Source: Minisyncoccota bacterium (GTDB lineage: Bacteria; Patescibacteriota; Minisyncoccia; Minisyncoccales; CG1-02-41-26). Taken from it: 15,688 nt of DNA. Where the stretch lies: NCBI GenBank assembly GCA_028712605.1, contig JAQTPV010000016.1, positions 1-15,688 on the forward strand, read 5' to 3'. Positions 1-5,980 of this stretch are shown piece after piece. Position 1 is the stretch's first letter, and each line of letters opens with the position of its first letter. Both the position numbers and the translations under genes were made by a program. Below the pieces are notes generated by a model. It did not search any database. It saw nothing but the letters and a program-made list of their open reading frames with translations, and was not told the origin of the DNA.

Positions 1-1153
1 CGGCCCGAACAGCCAAATCGCGCAACGATAGGCCGCCCGACTTGGGTTGCTCGGTCATTTTCACAAACCACTGATTATCCATTAAAGTAGGTTCAATGAC
101 TGTTCCACATTTATAACAAACAGCCACATTATGCTTGTAACCATAGTCAATTTCTTTCTCGTCCAAAAGTCCCTTAGCAATCATATCCTGGACCACTTTT
201 TCCCTCGCCTCCGCCACTTTCATGCCCTTGTAGGGCCCGGCCAGCTCGTTCATTCTACCATATTTATCAATAACCACTTTGGGGCCTGGGATTTCAGCCT
301 TATGTCTTTGCCAAGTGTCAAAATCAGCAAAATCGTGGGCTGGGGTAACCTTGACACAGCCAGTACCAAACTCCATGTCCACTGCCTCATCAGCAATCAC
401 TCTTATTTGCGCTTTTCCTAAAACCGTTTCCACTTCAATTTCTTTACCCACATAATCTTGATAGCGCCTGTCTTTGGGATTAACGGCAATAGCTGTATCG
501 CCAAATTTAGTTTCAGGCCGAACAGTAGCTAGCTTAAAAGGCCCATACTTAATATAATAAAGCGGATCAACCCGCTCTTCATATTTAATTTCCAAGTCCG
601 AAAGTGAGGTTTGATGCTTGGTGCACCAATTTACTAAACGGCTGCCTCTATAAATCAAGCCGTCGTTTTTTAGCTTTTCAAAAGTTTGATAAACAATTTT
701 AATAATATCCTCATCAAGGGTAAACCTTTCCCGACTCCAATCGCAAGAAGCTCCAAGCTTCCTTAGTTGGCCTTCCATAAACTGCTTGTTCTGCAGAGTA
801 AACTCCATCATTTCCTTTAATAACTGGTCTTTAGGGACCTCACTCCGATGGCGTCCTTCTTTTTCTAATTTTTTATCAAAAACCACCTGGGTTTCAAATC
901 CAGCATGATCAGCGCCTGGCAGCCACAAGGTGGCCTCGCCCTTCATGCGGTGGTATCTAGCCATGATGTCCTCTAAGGTTACGAATAAAGCATGCCCGAT
1001 ATGTAAGGAGCCATTGGCATTGGGCGGAGGCATTATAATGCAAAATGGTGGTCTATTTTTAGCCACCTTGGGCGCAAAATAACCACCCTTCTCCCACCTC
1101 TCGTAAATTTTCTCCTCACTCTCTTTCGGGTTGTAAACTTTATCTAACTCCAT
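1..1153 (-). CDS. valS: Valyl-tRNA synthetase, N-terminal part (3' end outside window)
   Basis: This class I aminoacyl-tRNA synthetase charges tRNA-Val in the cytoplasm. The frame is open from the ATG at 1153 to the window edge, giving 384 codons without a stop. The N-terminus has the ATP-binding signature PPPNANGSLHIGHA, with HIGH at about residues 51-54. The CP1 editing region follows, with TSLSDLEIKYEE, ATVRPETKFGDTAIAVNP and VKVTPAHDFADFD, and then CYKCGTVIEP and NQWFVKM, an order typical of ValRS. The KMSKS loop, the anticodon-binding domain and the C-terminal coiled coil would lie beyond position 1. The start is the first ATG ahead of the conserved 'DKVYNPKESEEKIYERW' helix; no Shine-Dalgarno is seen. 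It lies 56 nt downstream of the TrmB-like gene on the same strand, and no terminator is visible between them, so co-transcription is possible. IleRS is less likely because of the SLSDLE and ATVRPE patterns. Confidence 0.93.
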   Translation of the reverse strand, partial: MELDKVYNPKESEEKIYERWEKGGYFAPKVAKNRPPFCIIMPPPNANGSLHIGHALFVTLEDIMARYHRMKGEATLWLPGADHAGFETQVVFDKKLEKEGRHRSEVPKDQLLKEMMEFTLQNKQFMEGQLRKLGASCDWSRERFTLDEDIIKIVYQTFEKLKNDGLIYRGSRLVNWCTKHQTSLSDLEIKYEERVDPLYYIKYGPFKLATVRPETKFGDTAIAVNPKDRRYQDYVGKEIEVETVLGKAQIRVIADEAVDMEFGTGCVKVTPAHDFADFDTWQRHKAEIPGPKVVIDKYGRMNELAGPYKGMKVAEAREKVVQDMIAKGLLDEKEIDYGYKHNVAVCYKCGTVIEPTLMDNQWFVKMTEQPKSGGLSLRDLAVRA

Positions 1154-1209
1154 AATTTGTTATTATTACCATCTTACTTACTTTTTGTCTTTTATTCAAG
1201 AAAACTCTA

Positions 1210-1944
1210 TTATCTATGGCTTATCCATAGCATTTCAAATAATTGTTTAAACATCTGGTAAAACTCGCTATTTTCAATAACCACGGCTATGAACTCTTTC
1301 TGCTTACCAGAAACTATGGCAATCTTATCGCTATAAATAAACATAGTGCTAGTAAATAGAAAAGCAGATGGCAAATAATGTACTTCCCGCAAAGCCTTTT
1401 CGCCCTCAATCGCTTTTTCTTGAACTCTCTCGGTCTTAAAATCTAGCCATCTCAATTTTATCCCGCTCTTGATCCGGCGGTTGGTCCAGCCCTCTTCATA
1501 AGTTAGATCAATATGTTTTACAAAATTCTCGTAAGAGGCAATCGCCAAAATTTCCTTAGGCTTTTCTTTTAAAATATTCTCGTAAACTGCCAGATACCCT
1601 TCCCTGCCCTCAAAAAACTTCACCCTAGGCTTAATGCCCGGAATATTATAAATAGATTTTAATTCAGGCAAAACTTCCTTAAGGGCCTTATAACGTCTTT
1701 CCGATAAAGCTAGCAGGTTTTCTGGCTTTTCCGCCACAAAAAAGGTCTTAGCGCCTTTCTTGATTTGACTAACCAATCCTTTTTCTTTCAATCCCTCCAA
1801 AGCAGTATAAACCGTAGTCCTTTTAACGTCCGACTTTTTGCCAAGCTCTTGGACAGTCGCCTGTCCAAGTTCTAAGGCGGCCAAGTAAACCTTAGCCTCA
1901 TTATCCGAAAGCCCAAGTCCCCTTAAGGTGTTTATATTTTGCAT
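1210..1944 (-). CDS. TrmB-family transcriptional regulator
   Basis: This 244-aa protein is a likely DNA-binding regulator of the TrmB family. Residues 5-75 form a winged helix-turn-helix: LGLSDNEAKVYLAALELG, then VQELGKKSDVKRTTVYTALEGL as the recognition region, then the wing KGLVSQIKKGAKTFFVAEKP. A short linker helix (about 76-95) leads to a C-terminal effector-like domain (about 105-240) with FFEGREGYLAVYENIL and a final hydrophobic strand-helix, as in this family. In archaea such proteins sense sugars or other metabolites; the ligand cannot be read here. The start fits the family N-terminus. There is no Shine-Dalgarno. A near-perfect promoter lies upstream (1988-2015), and a 17-bp dyad in the 5' leader (1953-1969) suggests autoregulation. 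The divergent plus-strand pair is the natural target by position, but that is inference. Confidence 0.88.
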   Translation of the reverse strand: MQNINTLRGLGLSDNEAKVYLAALELGQATVQELGKKSDVKRTTVYTALEGLKEKGLVSQIKKGAKTFFVAEKPENLLALSERRYKALKEVLPELKSIYNIPGIKPRVKFFEGREGYLAVYENILKEKPKEILAIASYENFVKHIDLTYEEGWTNRRIKSGIKLRWLDFKTERVQEKAIEGEKALREVHYLPSAFLFTSTMFIYSDKIAIVSGKQKEFIAVVIENSEFYQMFKQLFEMLWISHR

Positions 1945-1952
1945 ATATTTGT

Positions 1953-1969
1953 TGTCAGCTATGCCGACA
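1953..1969. promoter_or_regulatory. Imperfect dyad in the leader of the TrmB-like gene, candidate operator
   Basis: On the minus strand this reads TGTCGGC-ATA-GCTGACA: 7-bp arms with one G:T pair around a 3-nt centre. It sits between the predicted transcription start (about 1981) and the ATG at 1944. A similar spaced motif, TGTCG-N7-TGACA, occurs at 2073-2089 over the -35 box of the divergent promoter. It could be an operator, or an RNA hairpin in the 5' leader, since the transcribed arms would pair fully if G:U is allowed. Confidence 0.4.
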
Positions 1970-1987
1970 AATCTATCTGACTGTTTT

Positions 1988-2015
1988 ATTATATCAACTC
2001 ATAGCTGTCTGTCAA
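1988..2015 (-). promoter_or_regulatory. Sigma-70 promoter for the TrmB-like gene
   Basis: On the minus strand TTGACA (2015-2010) is followed after 16 bp by TATAAT (1993-1988); both hexamers are perfect consensus. The predicted start near 1981 gives a leader of about 37 nt. The spacer contains CAGCTATG, an inverted copy of which is part of the dyad at 1953-1969. Confidence 0.75.
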
Positions 2016-2053
2016 GCCAGTTTATTAAAAGTCATGTACAATATCGCTAAAAC

Positions 2054-2069
2054 AACCGTTTTACCGGTT
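2054..2069. repeat. Short inverted repeat in the divergent control region
   Basis: AACCG (2054-2058) and CGGTT (2065-2069) form a 5-bp inverted repeat that includes the perfect palindrome ACCGGT (2063-2068). It lies just upstream of the plus-strand -35 box. It may be a protein-binding site, but the repeat is short enough to be chance. Confidence 0.25.
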
Positions 2070-2072
2070 TTC

Positions 2073-2089
2073 TGTCGAATGTATTGACA
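2073..2089. promoter_or_regulatory. TGTCG-N7-TGACA dyad over the plus-strand -35 box, candidate operator
   Basis: The site reads TGTCGAATGTATTGACA on the plus strand. Its outer five bases on each side match those of the leader dyad at 1953-1969 read on the minus strand, with the same 17-bp length. It overlaps the -35 hexamer at 2084-2089, so a bound protein would block polymerase. The right half is also the -35 consensus, so part of the match could be coincidental. Confidence 0.35.
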
Positions 2090-2112
2090 TCTGATAGGCA
2101 ACATGCTATACT
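2084..2112 (+). promoter_or_regulatory. Sigma-70 promoter for the plus-strand pair
   Basis: TTGACA (2084-2089), a 17-bp spacer and TATACT (2107-2112) make a strong promoter. The predicted start is about 2119, about 20 nt ahead of the ATG at 2138. A TTG start at 2084 in the same frame is therefore the -35 box, not a translation start. Confidence 0.8.
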
Positions 2113-2137
2113 GGTGGCACGCATAATAGAAAGGTCT

Positions 2138-2404
2138 ATGACTTACCAATATTTTCAGAAAACCCTTGAAAGCTTCGGCCTGCCCCGAGAAGAAATGGAA
2201 GAATTACAGTATCTAGTTTTCTCCCTACCCAACGACCGGGCCCGGGAACGAGCCTTACTAAAATTAACCCAAAACCCAGACTTATTATCCGCGATAACTA
2301 ATTTTATTAAAAAGAAGGCCCGGTTTGTCGGTGAGATAAATGAGCCGGGTTGGGATAAAATAATGGCTGAGCAAAAGACAATCCTGAAGTTTCTACAAAC
2401 CTAG
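2138..2404 (+). CDS. Hypothetical 88-aa protein, first gene of the divergent pair
   Basis: I do not recognise this small soluble protein. It is predicted to be mainly helical and rich in charged residues (for example EEMEELQ, RARERALLKL and NFIKKKARF), with no Cys, signal peptide or membrane segment. The start is the ATG at 2138, preceded by an AAAGG Shine-Dalgarno-like run at 2130-2134 and located about 20 nt after the predicted transcription start. A longer version starting with TTG at 2084 would overlap the promoter and is unlikely. It is 43 nt upstream of the Cys-rich protein gene, with no terminator between, so the two probably share one transcript controlled by the promoter at 2084-2112. 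Confidence 0.65.
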   Translation: MTYQYFQKTLESFGLPREEMEELQYLVFSLPNDRARERALLKLTQNPDLLSAITNFIKKKARFVGEINEPGWDKIMAEQKTILKFLQT

Positions 2405-2447
2405 TCTTACCCTCTTTAATACAGGAAATAAAATAATTCAAAAAAAT

Positions 2448-4265
2448 ATGGAAAAACAAACAAAACAATGCCCCACCTACGCTGAAGCTCCGGCGGGCAG
2501 GCAAAACTGTAAAAAAATATGCCAAAATTGTAAATCTGAATTTGCGATAGAACCAGAGGACTTTGATTTTTATGAGAAAATCGAAGTGCCCCCACCCACC
2601 TGGTGCCCAGCCTGCAGAGAACAACGCCGGTTAGTTTTCCGCAATGAGCGAGCGCTCTATAAAAGAAAGTGTGATTTATGCGGCGAAAGCGTTGTATCAA
2701 GGGTATCGCCAGACAAACCCTACCCAATGTACTGCCAAAAGTGCTGGTGGTCGGACAAATGGAACCCCTTAAGCTATGGCCGTAATTATGACTGGAGCCG
2801 TCCCTTTCTGGAACAATTCCGAGAGTTATTGTTTTTTACCCCCCACGTCAATATTCTAAACTCCAATACAGTCAACAGCGATTGGGTTAATCAAGAAACA
2901 GATGATAAAAACTGCTATTTGAATGTCGGGGGCCATTTTAACGAAGATTCGGCTTACAACACCTATGAAATCAGAGGCAAAAACTGCTTGGATAATTTTT
3001 GGGTTTGGCAAACCGAATTTGGTTACGAAAATATTATTGGCGAGCGATGTTACCGCACCCTATTTTCTCGTGACTGTTATGATTGTCTGAACGTTATTTT
3101 ATCCTCTGATTGCCGTAACTGCCAAAATTGTTTTGGCTGTGCCGGACTACGCAACAAACAGTATCATATCTTTAACCAACCCTCCTCCAAGGAAGAATAC
3201 CAAGAATTCTTAAAAAATAATCCCCTCACCTCTAATAAAAACTTAGCGGCCTTGCAAGAGAAGGCCAGAAAAGTTTGGCTGTCTGTGCCTAAGCGCAACG
3301 CCCATATCATCAAGTGTAATAATGTTAAAGGTTGTTTTATCAATGAGTCAAAAAATATCGGCAATGGCTGGTATGTTGACAAGTGCGAAGACTCCAAACA
3401 TCTTTACGTTGCCACCTCTCTAAAAGATTGCTACGACGCTACATCCTTTGGCTGGGCAGAGCTTTGCTACGAAATGGCACACTCTGTTGGTGCTAGTAAC
3501 TCTAAATTTTCAGCCTTCATTATGGGCGGGGGCACTGCTGAAGCCATTGGCTCCACGAATTTAGAATATTGTTATGCTACGCCCCATAGTAGTAATTGTT
3601 TTGGCTGCTGTAATATGAAGGGCCAAGAATATTGCATCTTAAATAAAAAATACTCTAAAGAATCCTTCGACGAGCTCAGGACCAAGATCAAACAACAAAT
3701 GATAGATATGCCCTATACCGACAAAAAAGGCAGGGTTTATGCTTATGGCGAGTTTTTCCCTGTTGAATTTGCGCCCTTTGGCTACAACGAAACAACCGCC
3801 CAAGATTATTACCCTTTGGAAAAAGCGGAGGCGATTGAAAGGGGCTATAATTGGAGCGATTATGAGTCTGATGTAAAATATGAATTTTCAGATTATCAAG
3901 CCCCTGATGATATTCATGACGTTAAAGATGACATTTTAGAAAAGGTGTTAAAATGCGAGGTGTCTAGTAAGGCTTATCGCATCATCCCTATGGAACTACA
4001 ACTTTATCGCCAGATAGGCCTGCCAATCCCCAAAAGAACTCCCCTACAAAGGCACAGGGATAGAATGAAGGAATTATTGCCTAGAAAATTATTTCAAAGA
4101 CCCTGTCAATGCCAAGGAGAATCCTCTGAAAAGGGAATCTACAAGAACACTGCTCCTCATTCTCACGGCAATACTCCCTGCCCCAATCTTATGGAAACAC
4201 CTTATTCCCCAGACCGTCCTGAAATAGTTTACTGCGAGGCCTGTTACCTAAAAGAAATCGCTTAA
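2448..4265 (+). CDS. Large Cys-rich zinc-ribbon protein with internal duplication
   Basis: This 605-aa cytoplasmic protein has about 35 cysteines and no known enzymatic signature. The N-terminus carries four CxxC knuckles (C25/C28, C53/C56, C75/C78, C96/C99) in conserved text such as PPPTWCPACREQRRLVFRNER and YCQKCWWSDKWNPLSYGR. The middle (about 150-410) consists of Cys-containing short repeats that may form a beta-helix-like stack. It includes two copies of NCFGC-x7-Y-x-I-x-N-x3-SKE, at 227-249 and 383-405. The C-terminus (about 490-605) has a further knuckle (C553/C555 with C596/C599) in the context RIIPMELQLYRQIGLPIP and YSPDRPEIVYCEACY. I recall similar proteins in Parcubacteria; their function is unknown to me. 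Residues 9-19 are encoded by a palindromic insert (2476-2501). The start is the first ATG; its ribosome binding site is weak (AGGAA about 20 nt upstream). It ends at a strong terminator. Zinc binding is inference from the CxxC pairs. Confidence 0.85.
   Translation: MEKQTKQCPTYAEAPAGRQNCKKICQNCKSEFAIEPEDFDFYEKIEVPPPTWCPACREQRRLVFRNERALYKRKCDLCGESVVSRVSPDKPYPMYCQKCWWSDKWNPLSYGRNYDWSRPFLEQFRELLFFTPHVNILNSNTVNSDWVNQETDDKNCYLNVGGHFNEDSAYNTYEIRGKNCLDNFWVWQTEFGYENIIGERCYRTLFSRDCYDCLNVILSSDCRNCQNCFGCAGLRNKQYHIFNQPSSKEEYQEFLKNNPLTSNKNLAALQEKARKVWLSVPKRNAHIIKCNNVKGCFINESKNIGNGWYVDKCEDSKHLYVATSLKDCYDATSFGWAELCYEMAHSVGASNSKFSAFIMGGGTAEAIGSTNLEYCYATPHSSNCFGCCNMKGQEYCILNKKYSKESFDELRTKIKQQMIDMPYTDKKGRVYAYGEFFPVEFAPFGYNETTAQDYYPLEKAEAIERGYNWSDYESDVKYEFSDYQAPDDIHDVKDDILEKVLKCEVSSKAYRIIPMELQLYRQIGLPIPKRTPLQRHRDRMKELLPRKLFQRPCQCQGESSEKGIYKNTAPHSHGNTPCPNLMETPYSPDRPEIVYCEACYLKEIA
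2476..2501. repeat. Hairpin-forming GC-rich insert within the Cys-rich gene
   Basis: The 26-bp segment CCT-A-CGCTG-AAGCTC-CGGCG-GGC-AGG can fold as a stem: CGCTG/CGGCG with one G:T pair, closed outside by CCT/AGG. It is more GC-rich than its surroundings and encodes PTYAEAPAGR in frame near the N-terminus, before the first zinc knuckle. It resembles short palindromic repeats that I recall scattered through CPR genomes, including inside genes. No second copy occurs in this window. Confidence 0.4.
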
Positions 4266-4273
4266 AAACAAGC

Positions 4274-4319
4274 AAAAACTAGCCACCCCCGACCAAAAAC
4301 CAGGGTGGCTAGTTTTTTT
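4274..4319. terminator. Strong bidirectional intrinsic terminator
   Basis: A 15-bp perfect stem, AAAAACTAGCCACCC (4274-4288) and GGGTGGCTAGTTTTT (4303-4317), surrounds a 14-nt loop and runs into seven T residues on the plus strand. On the minus strand the arm ends in a T5 tract. It terminates the plus-strand Cys-rich gene (stop at 4265), and probably also murC converging from the other side (stop at 4326). Confidence 0.93.
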
Positions 4320-4325
4320 GTAAAA

Positions 4326-5621
4326 TTAAATGCTCAATTCATCTACTAATTTATAGATATCTCCAGCCCCCATAATAATTAGAACAGCATCCTTGGGTAA
4401 ATTTTCCATCAGATACCCCTTTAACTGGTCTTTTGGTAGATAAATTGCCCAGTTTTGCCCTATATTCGCTACCAATTTTTGGGAATTAATTCTATCTTTT
4501 ATAGTTTCATCCTCTCTACCTGCGACATCGTATATATCTGTAATAATCAATTTATTAATCCCAAAACCATCCCTTACTTCAGATAAAGCCTTAGTAAAAT
4601 CATCAAAAAGGTAAAAAGTGCGCTGATATTGATGAGGCTGGAAAACAAGCCACACCTCCCTGCCAGGGAATCTCTCCCTAACAGCCTGCAGGGTAGCTGT
4701 TATCTCTGTTGGATGATGGGCATAATCAGACACTATTTCGTGCTCAACCCCGTTGATGACTATTTTTTTACACTCAAAACGCCTCCAGACCCCCTTATAC
4801 TCACTAAGTGCCCCTAATGCCACCTCATCGCTAATTTTCAGAATACGGGCCACATTTAAGGCTGCTAAGGCATTAGAAACGTTGTGTCGGCCTGGAACCT
4901 GCAAAATTTTCTTCAAATCCCCTACCTCGTGGTCTTTTAATGAATAAAAAACACTTTTCGCTTTCAATTGCTTGTCTTCCAAGACACTAACGACATGATT
5001 ATCGTCCCTATTAGCCACTATATAATCCTTAACTTGGCCCGCATATTGCCTGAAAACCTCTAAAATGTGGCCTAAATCGGAAAAAAAATCCATGTGCTCC
5101 TCCTCAATATTGGTTAGAACTAAGATATTGGGCTTATAATGCAAAAATTTGGCCTTATAATCGTCAGCCTCAATCACCAAGTACTTGCCTTGCCCCAGCC
5201 TCCACCCGGGCTTGGTGCCAATAACAAACGTGGGATCAAGCCCGGCTTTAACTAAAATTTGAGCAATCATTGAGCTGGTAGTTGATTTACCATGCATACC
5301 AGAAACAGCAATGGTGAAATAATCACGGCTTAATTCAGCCAAGGCTTCTGCTCCGGACAAGCATTTAATACCAAGCGCCCTGGCCTTTTTTAATTCAGGA
5401 TTATCATCGGGCACGGCCTCGCTATAAACCACCAGATTAATATTAGGGTTTATGTGACCCTCATCATGTCCAATGAATAATAAAATGCCTTGCTCTTTTA
5501 ATTGAGTAGTTATCTCTGATTCTTCAGCGTCCGAGCCTTGCACTTGATGGCCCTTTTGCTTATAGATACTGGCTATACCAGAAACCCCGATGCCGCCGAT
5601 GCCGATAAAATGAATAATCAT
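4326..5621 (-). CDS. murC: UDP-N-acetylmuramate--L-alanine ligase (MurC)
   Basis: This 431-aa Mur ligase adds L-Ala to UDP-MurNAc in cytoplasmic peptidoglycan precursor synthesis, using ATP. Domain 1 begins with the nucleotide-sugar binding loop GIGGIGVSG (7-15) and has YSEAVPDDNPEL (66-77). The central ATPase domain has the P-loop SGMHGKSTT (107-115), EADDYKAKFL (151-160), TNIEEEHMDFF (170-180) and PGRHNVSNALAA (243-254). The C-terminal domain has WRRFE, SDYAHHPTEI (298-307), FQPHQYQRT (327-335) and MGAGDIY (417-423). Differences from classical MurC include GMHGKST for GTHGKTT, EADDYKAKF where EADESDGSF is usual, and no clear GGN-A-R segment. A related MurC-like or Mpl-like ligase is possible. 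It is not clustered with other wall genes. No Shine-Dalgarno is seen, and the -10-like TATATT (5628-5633) sits so close to the ATG that a leaderless mRNA is plausible. Overall length is slightly below that of typical MurC. Confidence 0.85.
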   Translation of the reverse strand: MIIHFIGIGGIGVSGIASIYKQKGHQVQGSDAEESEITTQLKEQGILLFIGHDEGHINPNINLVVYSEAVPDDNPELKKARALGIKCLSGAEALAELSRDYFTIAVSGMHGKSTTSSMIAQILVKAGLDPTFVIGTKPGWRLGQGKYLVIEADDYKAKFLHYKPNILVLTNIEEEHMDFFSDLGHILEVFRQYAGQVKDYIVANRDDNHVVSVLEDKQLKAKSVFYSLKDHEVGDLKKILQVPGRHNVSNALAALNVARILKISDEVALGALSEYKGVWRRFECKKIVINGVEHEIVSDYAHHPTEITATLQAVRERFPGREVWLVFQPHQYQRTFYLFDDFTKALSEVRDGFGINKLIITDIYDVAGREDETIKDRINSQKLVANIGQNWAIYLPKDQLKGYLMENLPKDAVLIIMGAGDIYKLVDELSI

Positions 5622-5627
5622 GGCTTT

Positions 5628-5633
5628 AATATA
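5628..5633 (-). promoter_or_regulatory. -10-like element of murC (possibly leaderless)
   Basis: On the minus strand TATATT lies 6 nt upstream of the murC ATG (5621-5619), so initiation would fall at about the start codon. The -35 region at 17-bp spacing (TTTTAT, 5656-5651) is poor. murC may instead be read from the promoter at 5836-5864 through the terminator hairpin at 5674-5704. Confidence 0.4.
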
Positions 5634-5645
5634 CCAAAAAAGAGC

Positions 5646-5669
5646 CCCTTATAAAAGCCCTTATAAAAA
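5646..5669. repeat. Tandem duplication of CCCTTATAAAAG
   Basis: The 12-bp unit at 5646-5657 is followed directly by a copy at 5658-5669 that differs only in its last base (A for G). It lies between the terminator hairpin and the murC start, and each unit carries a TATAAAA run. It could be slippage, or paired regulatory sites. Confidence 0.6.
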
Positions 5670-5704
5670 GAGTTGAGATAGGAAACCATTGGCTGCCTAT
5701 CTCA
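5665..5704 (-). terminator. Terminator hairpin upstream of murC
   Basis: On the minus strand TGAGATAGG (5704-5696) pairs with CCTATCTCA (5682-5674). An inner AGCC/GGTT extension closes on a 3-nt loop, and ACTCTTTTT follows. It would end any transcript coming from the right, that is the ten-gene operon or the candidate RNA from about 5829. A T5 run also follows the hairpin on the plus strand (5710-5714), but no plus-strand gene reads towards it. Confidence 0.7.
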
Positions 5705-5829
5705 TAATCTTTTTGCTGTCGCTCTATATCTATCTTTAACTGTGTTTTATAATTGAACCCCATTTGGTTCGAGATTGTGTTATAAAACACAGCTCTTTTC
5801 TTTTATTGAATTGTGTACATATTTGTACT
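5665..5829 (-). ncRNA. Candidate ~165-nt structured RNA or murC leader
   Basis: This stretch has no protein gene but is bounded by a good promoter (5836-5864) and a terminator hairpin (5665-5704). The predicted RNA opens with a hairpin GTACA-AATA-TGTAC (5828-5815). It then has a perfect 13-bp helix: CTGTGTTTTATAA (5792-5780 on the minus strand) with TTATAAAACACAG (5752-5740). Inside that helix is a GAACC/GGTTC hairpin. An alternative local hairpin TGTGTT-TTAT-AACACA would compete with the 13-bp helix, a pattern seen in RNA switches. I recognise no Rfam family: it does not match tmRNA, SRP RNA, RNase P or the riboswitch cores I know. It may be an independent small RNA or an attenuator ahead of murC. 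Confidence 0.4.
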
Positions 5830-5897
5830 AGTTTAATAATACCAAAATCAAAGCGCAGCGTCAATTGTGGATATTTTTATCCCTGAAAAACTAGTAC
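5825..5897. repeat. 10-bp inverted repeat bracketing the promoter
   Basis: GTACTAGTTT (5825-5834) and AAACTAGTAC (5888-5897) are perfect inverted copies on either side of the 5836-5864 promoter. The right arm overlaps the stop codon of the 29-aa peptide gene. The region between also has a small GGATA-TTTT-TATCC hairpin (5869-5882). The purpose is unknown; a DNA-looping operator pair is one possibility. Confidence 0.45.
5836..5864 (-). promoter_or_regulatory. Sigma-70 promoter for the candidate RNA upstream of murC
   Basis: On the minus strand TTGACG (5864-5859), a 17-bp spacer and TATTAT (5841-5836) match the consensus at five of six positions each. The predicted start is about 5829, immediately before a small hairpin. 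No open reading frame of note begins downstream before murC. Confidence 0.65.
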
Positions 5898-5980
5898 CCG
5901 TGTAGAGGTAAGGCCCAAAACAATAAAACTAAAAATAGAATTATGGATATAATTACTGCTATTAAAATGGGTTTTCTCAT
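5891..5980 (-). CDS. Predicted 29-aa single-span membrane peptide, last gene of the operon
   Basis: The start codon overlaps the stop of the B3/B4-domain gene as ATGA (5980-5977), the classic arrangement for translational coupling. The peptide begins MRKPILIAVIIS, with two basic residues. A hydrophobic span of about 20 residues (5-24) follows, then a short tail ending in ALPLHGY before a TAG stop. The profile fits a one-pass membrane peptide with the N-terminus inside. I know no family for it. It could be a membrane anchor or modulator for its neighbours, or a chance hydrophobic frame, but the coupling and the basic N-terminus favour a real gene. Confidence 0.5.
   Translation of the reverse strand: MRKPILIAVIISIILFLVLLFWALPLHGY

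Noticed and set aside
131..421. 96-codon plus-strand frame
   Set aside because: It lies wholly inside the antisense of valS, whose motifs are unambiguous, and has no recognisable protein features.
2084..2137. TTG-initiated N-terminal extension of the 88-aa protein
   Set aside because: The TTG is part of the -35 TTGACA, and the extension covers the promoter; the ATG at 2138 has an AAAGG upstream.
5740..5792. tRNA-like GGTTCGA within the inverted repeat upstream of murC
   Set aside because: No T stem, anticodon arm or acceptor stem can be drawn around it; the 13-bp inverted repeat explains the structure better.
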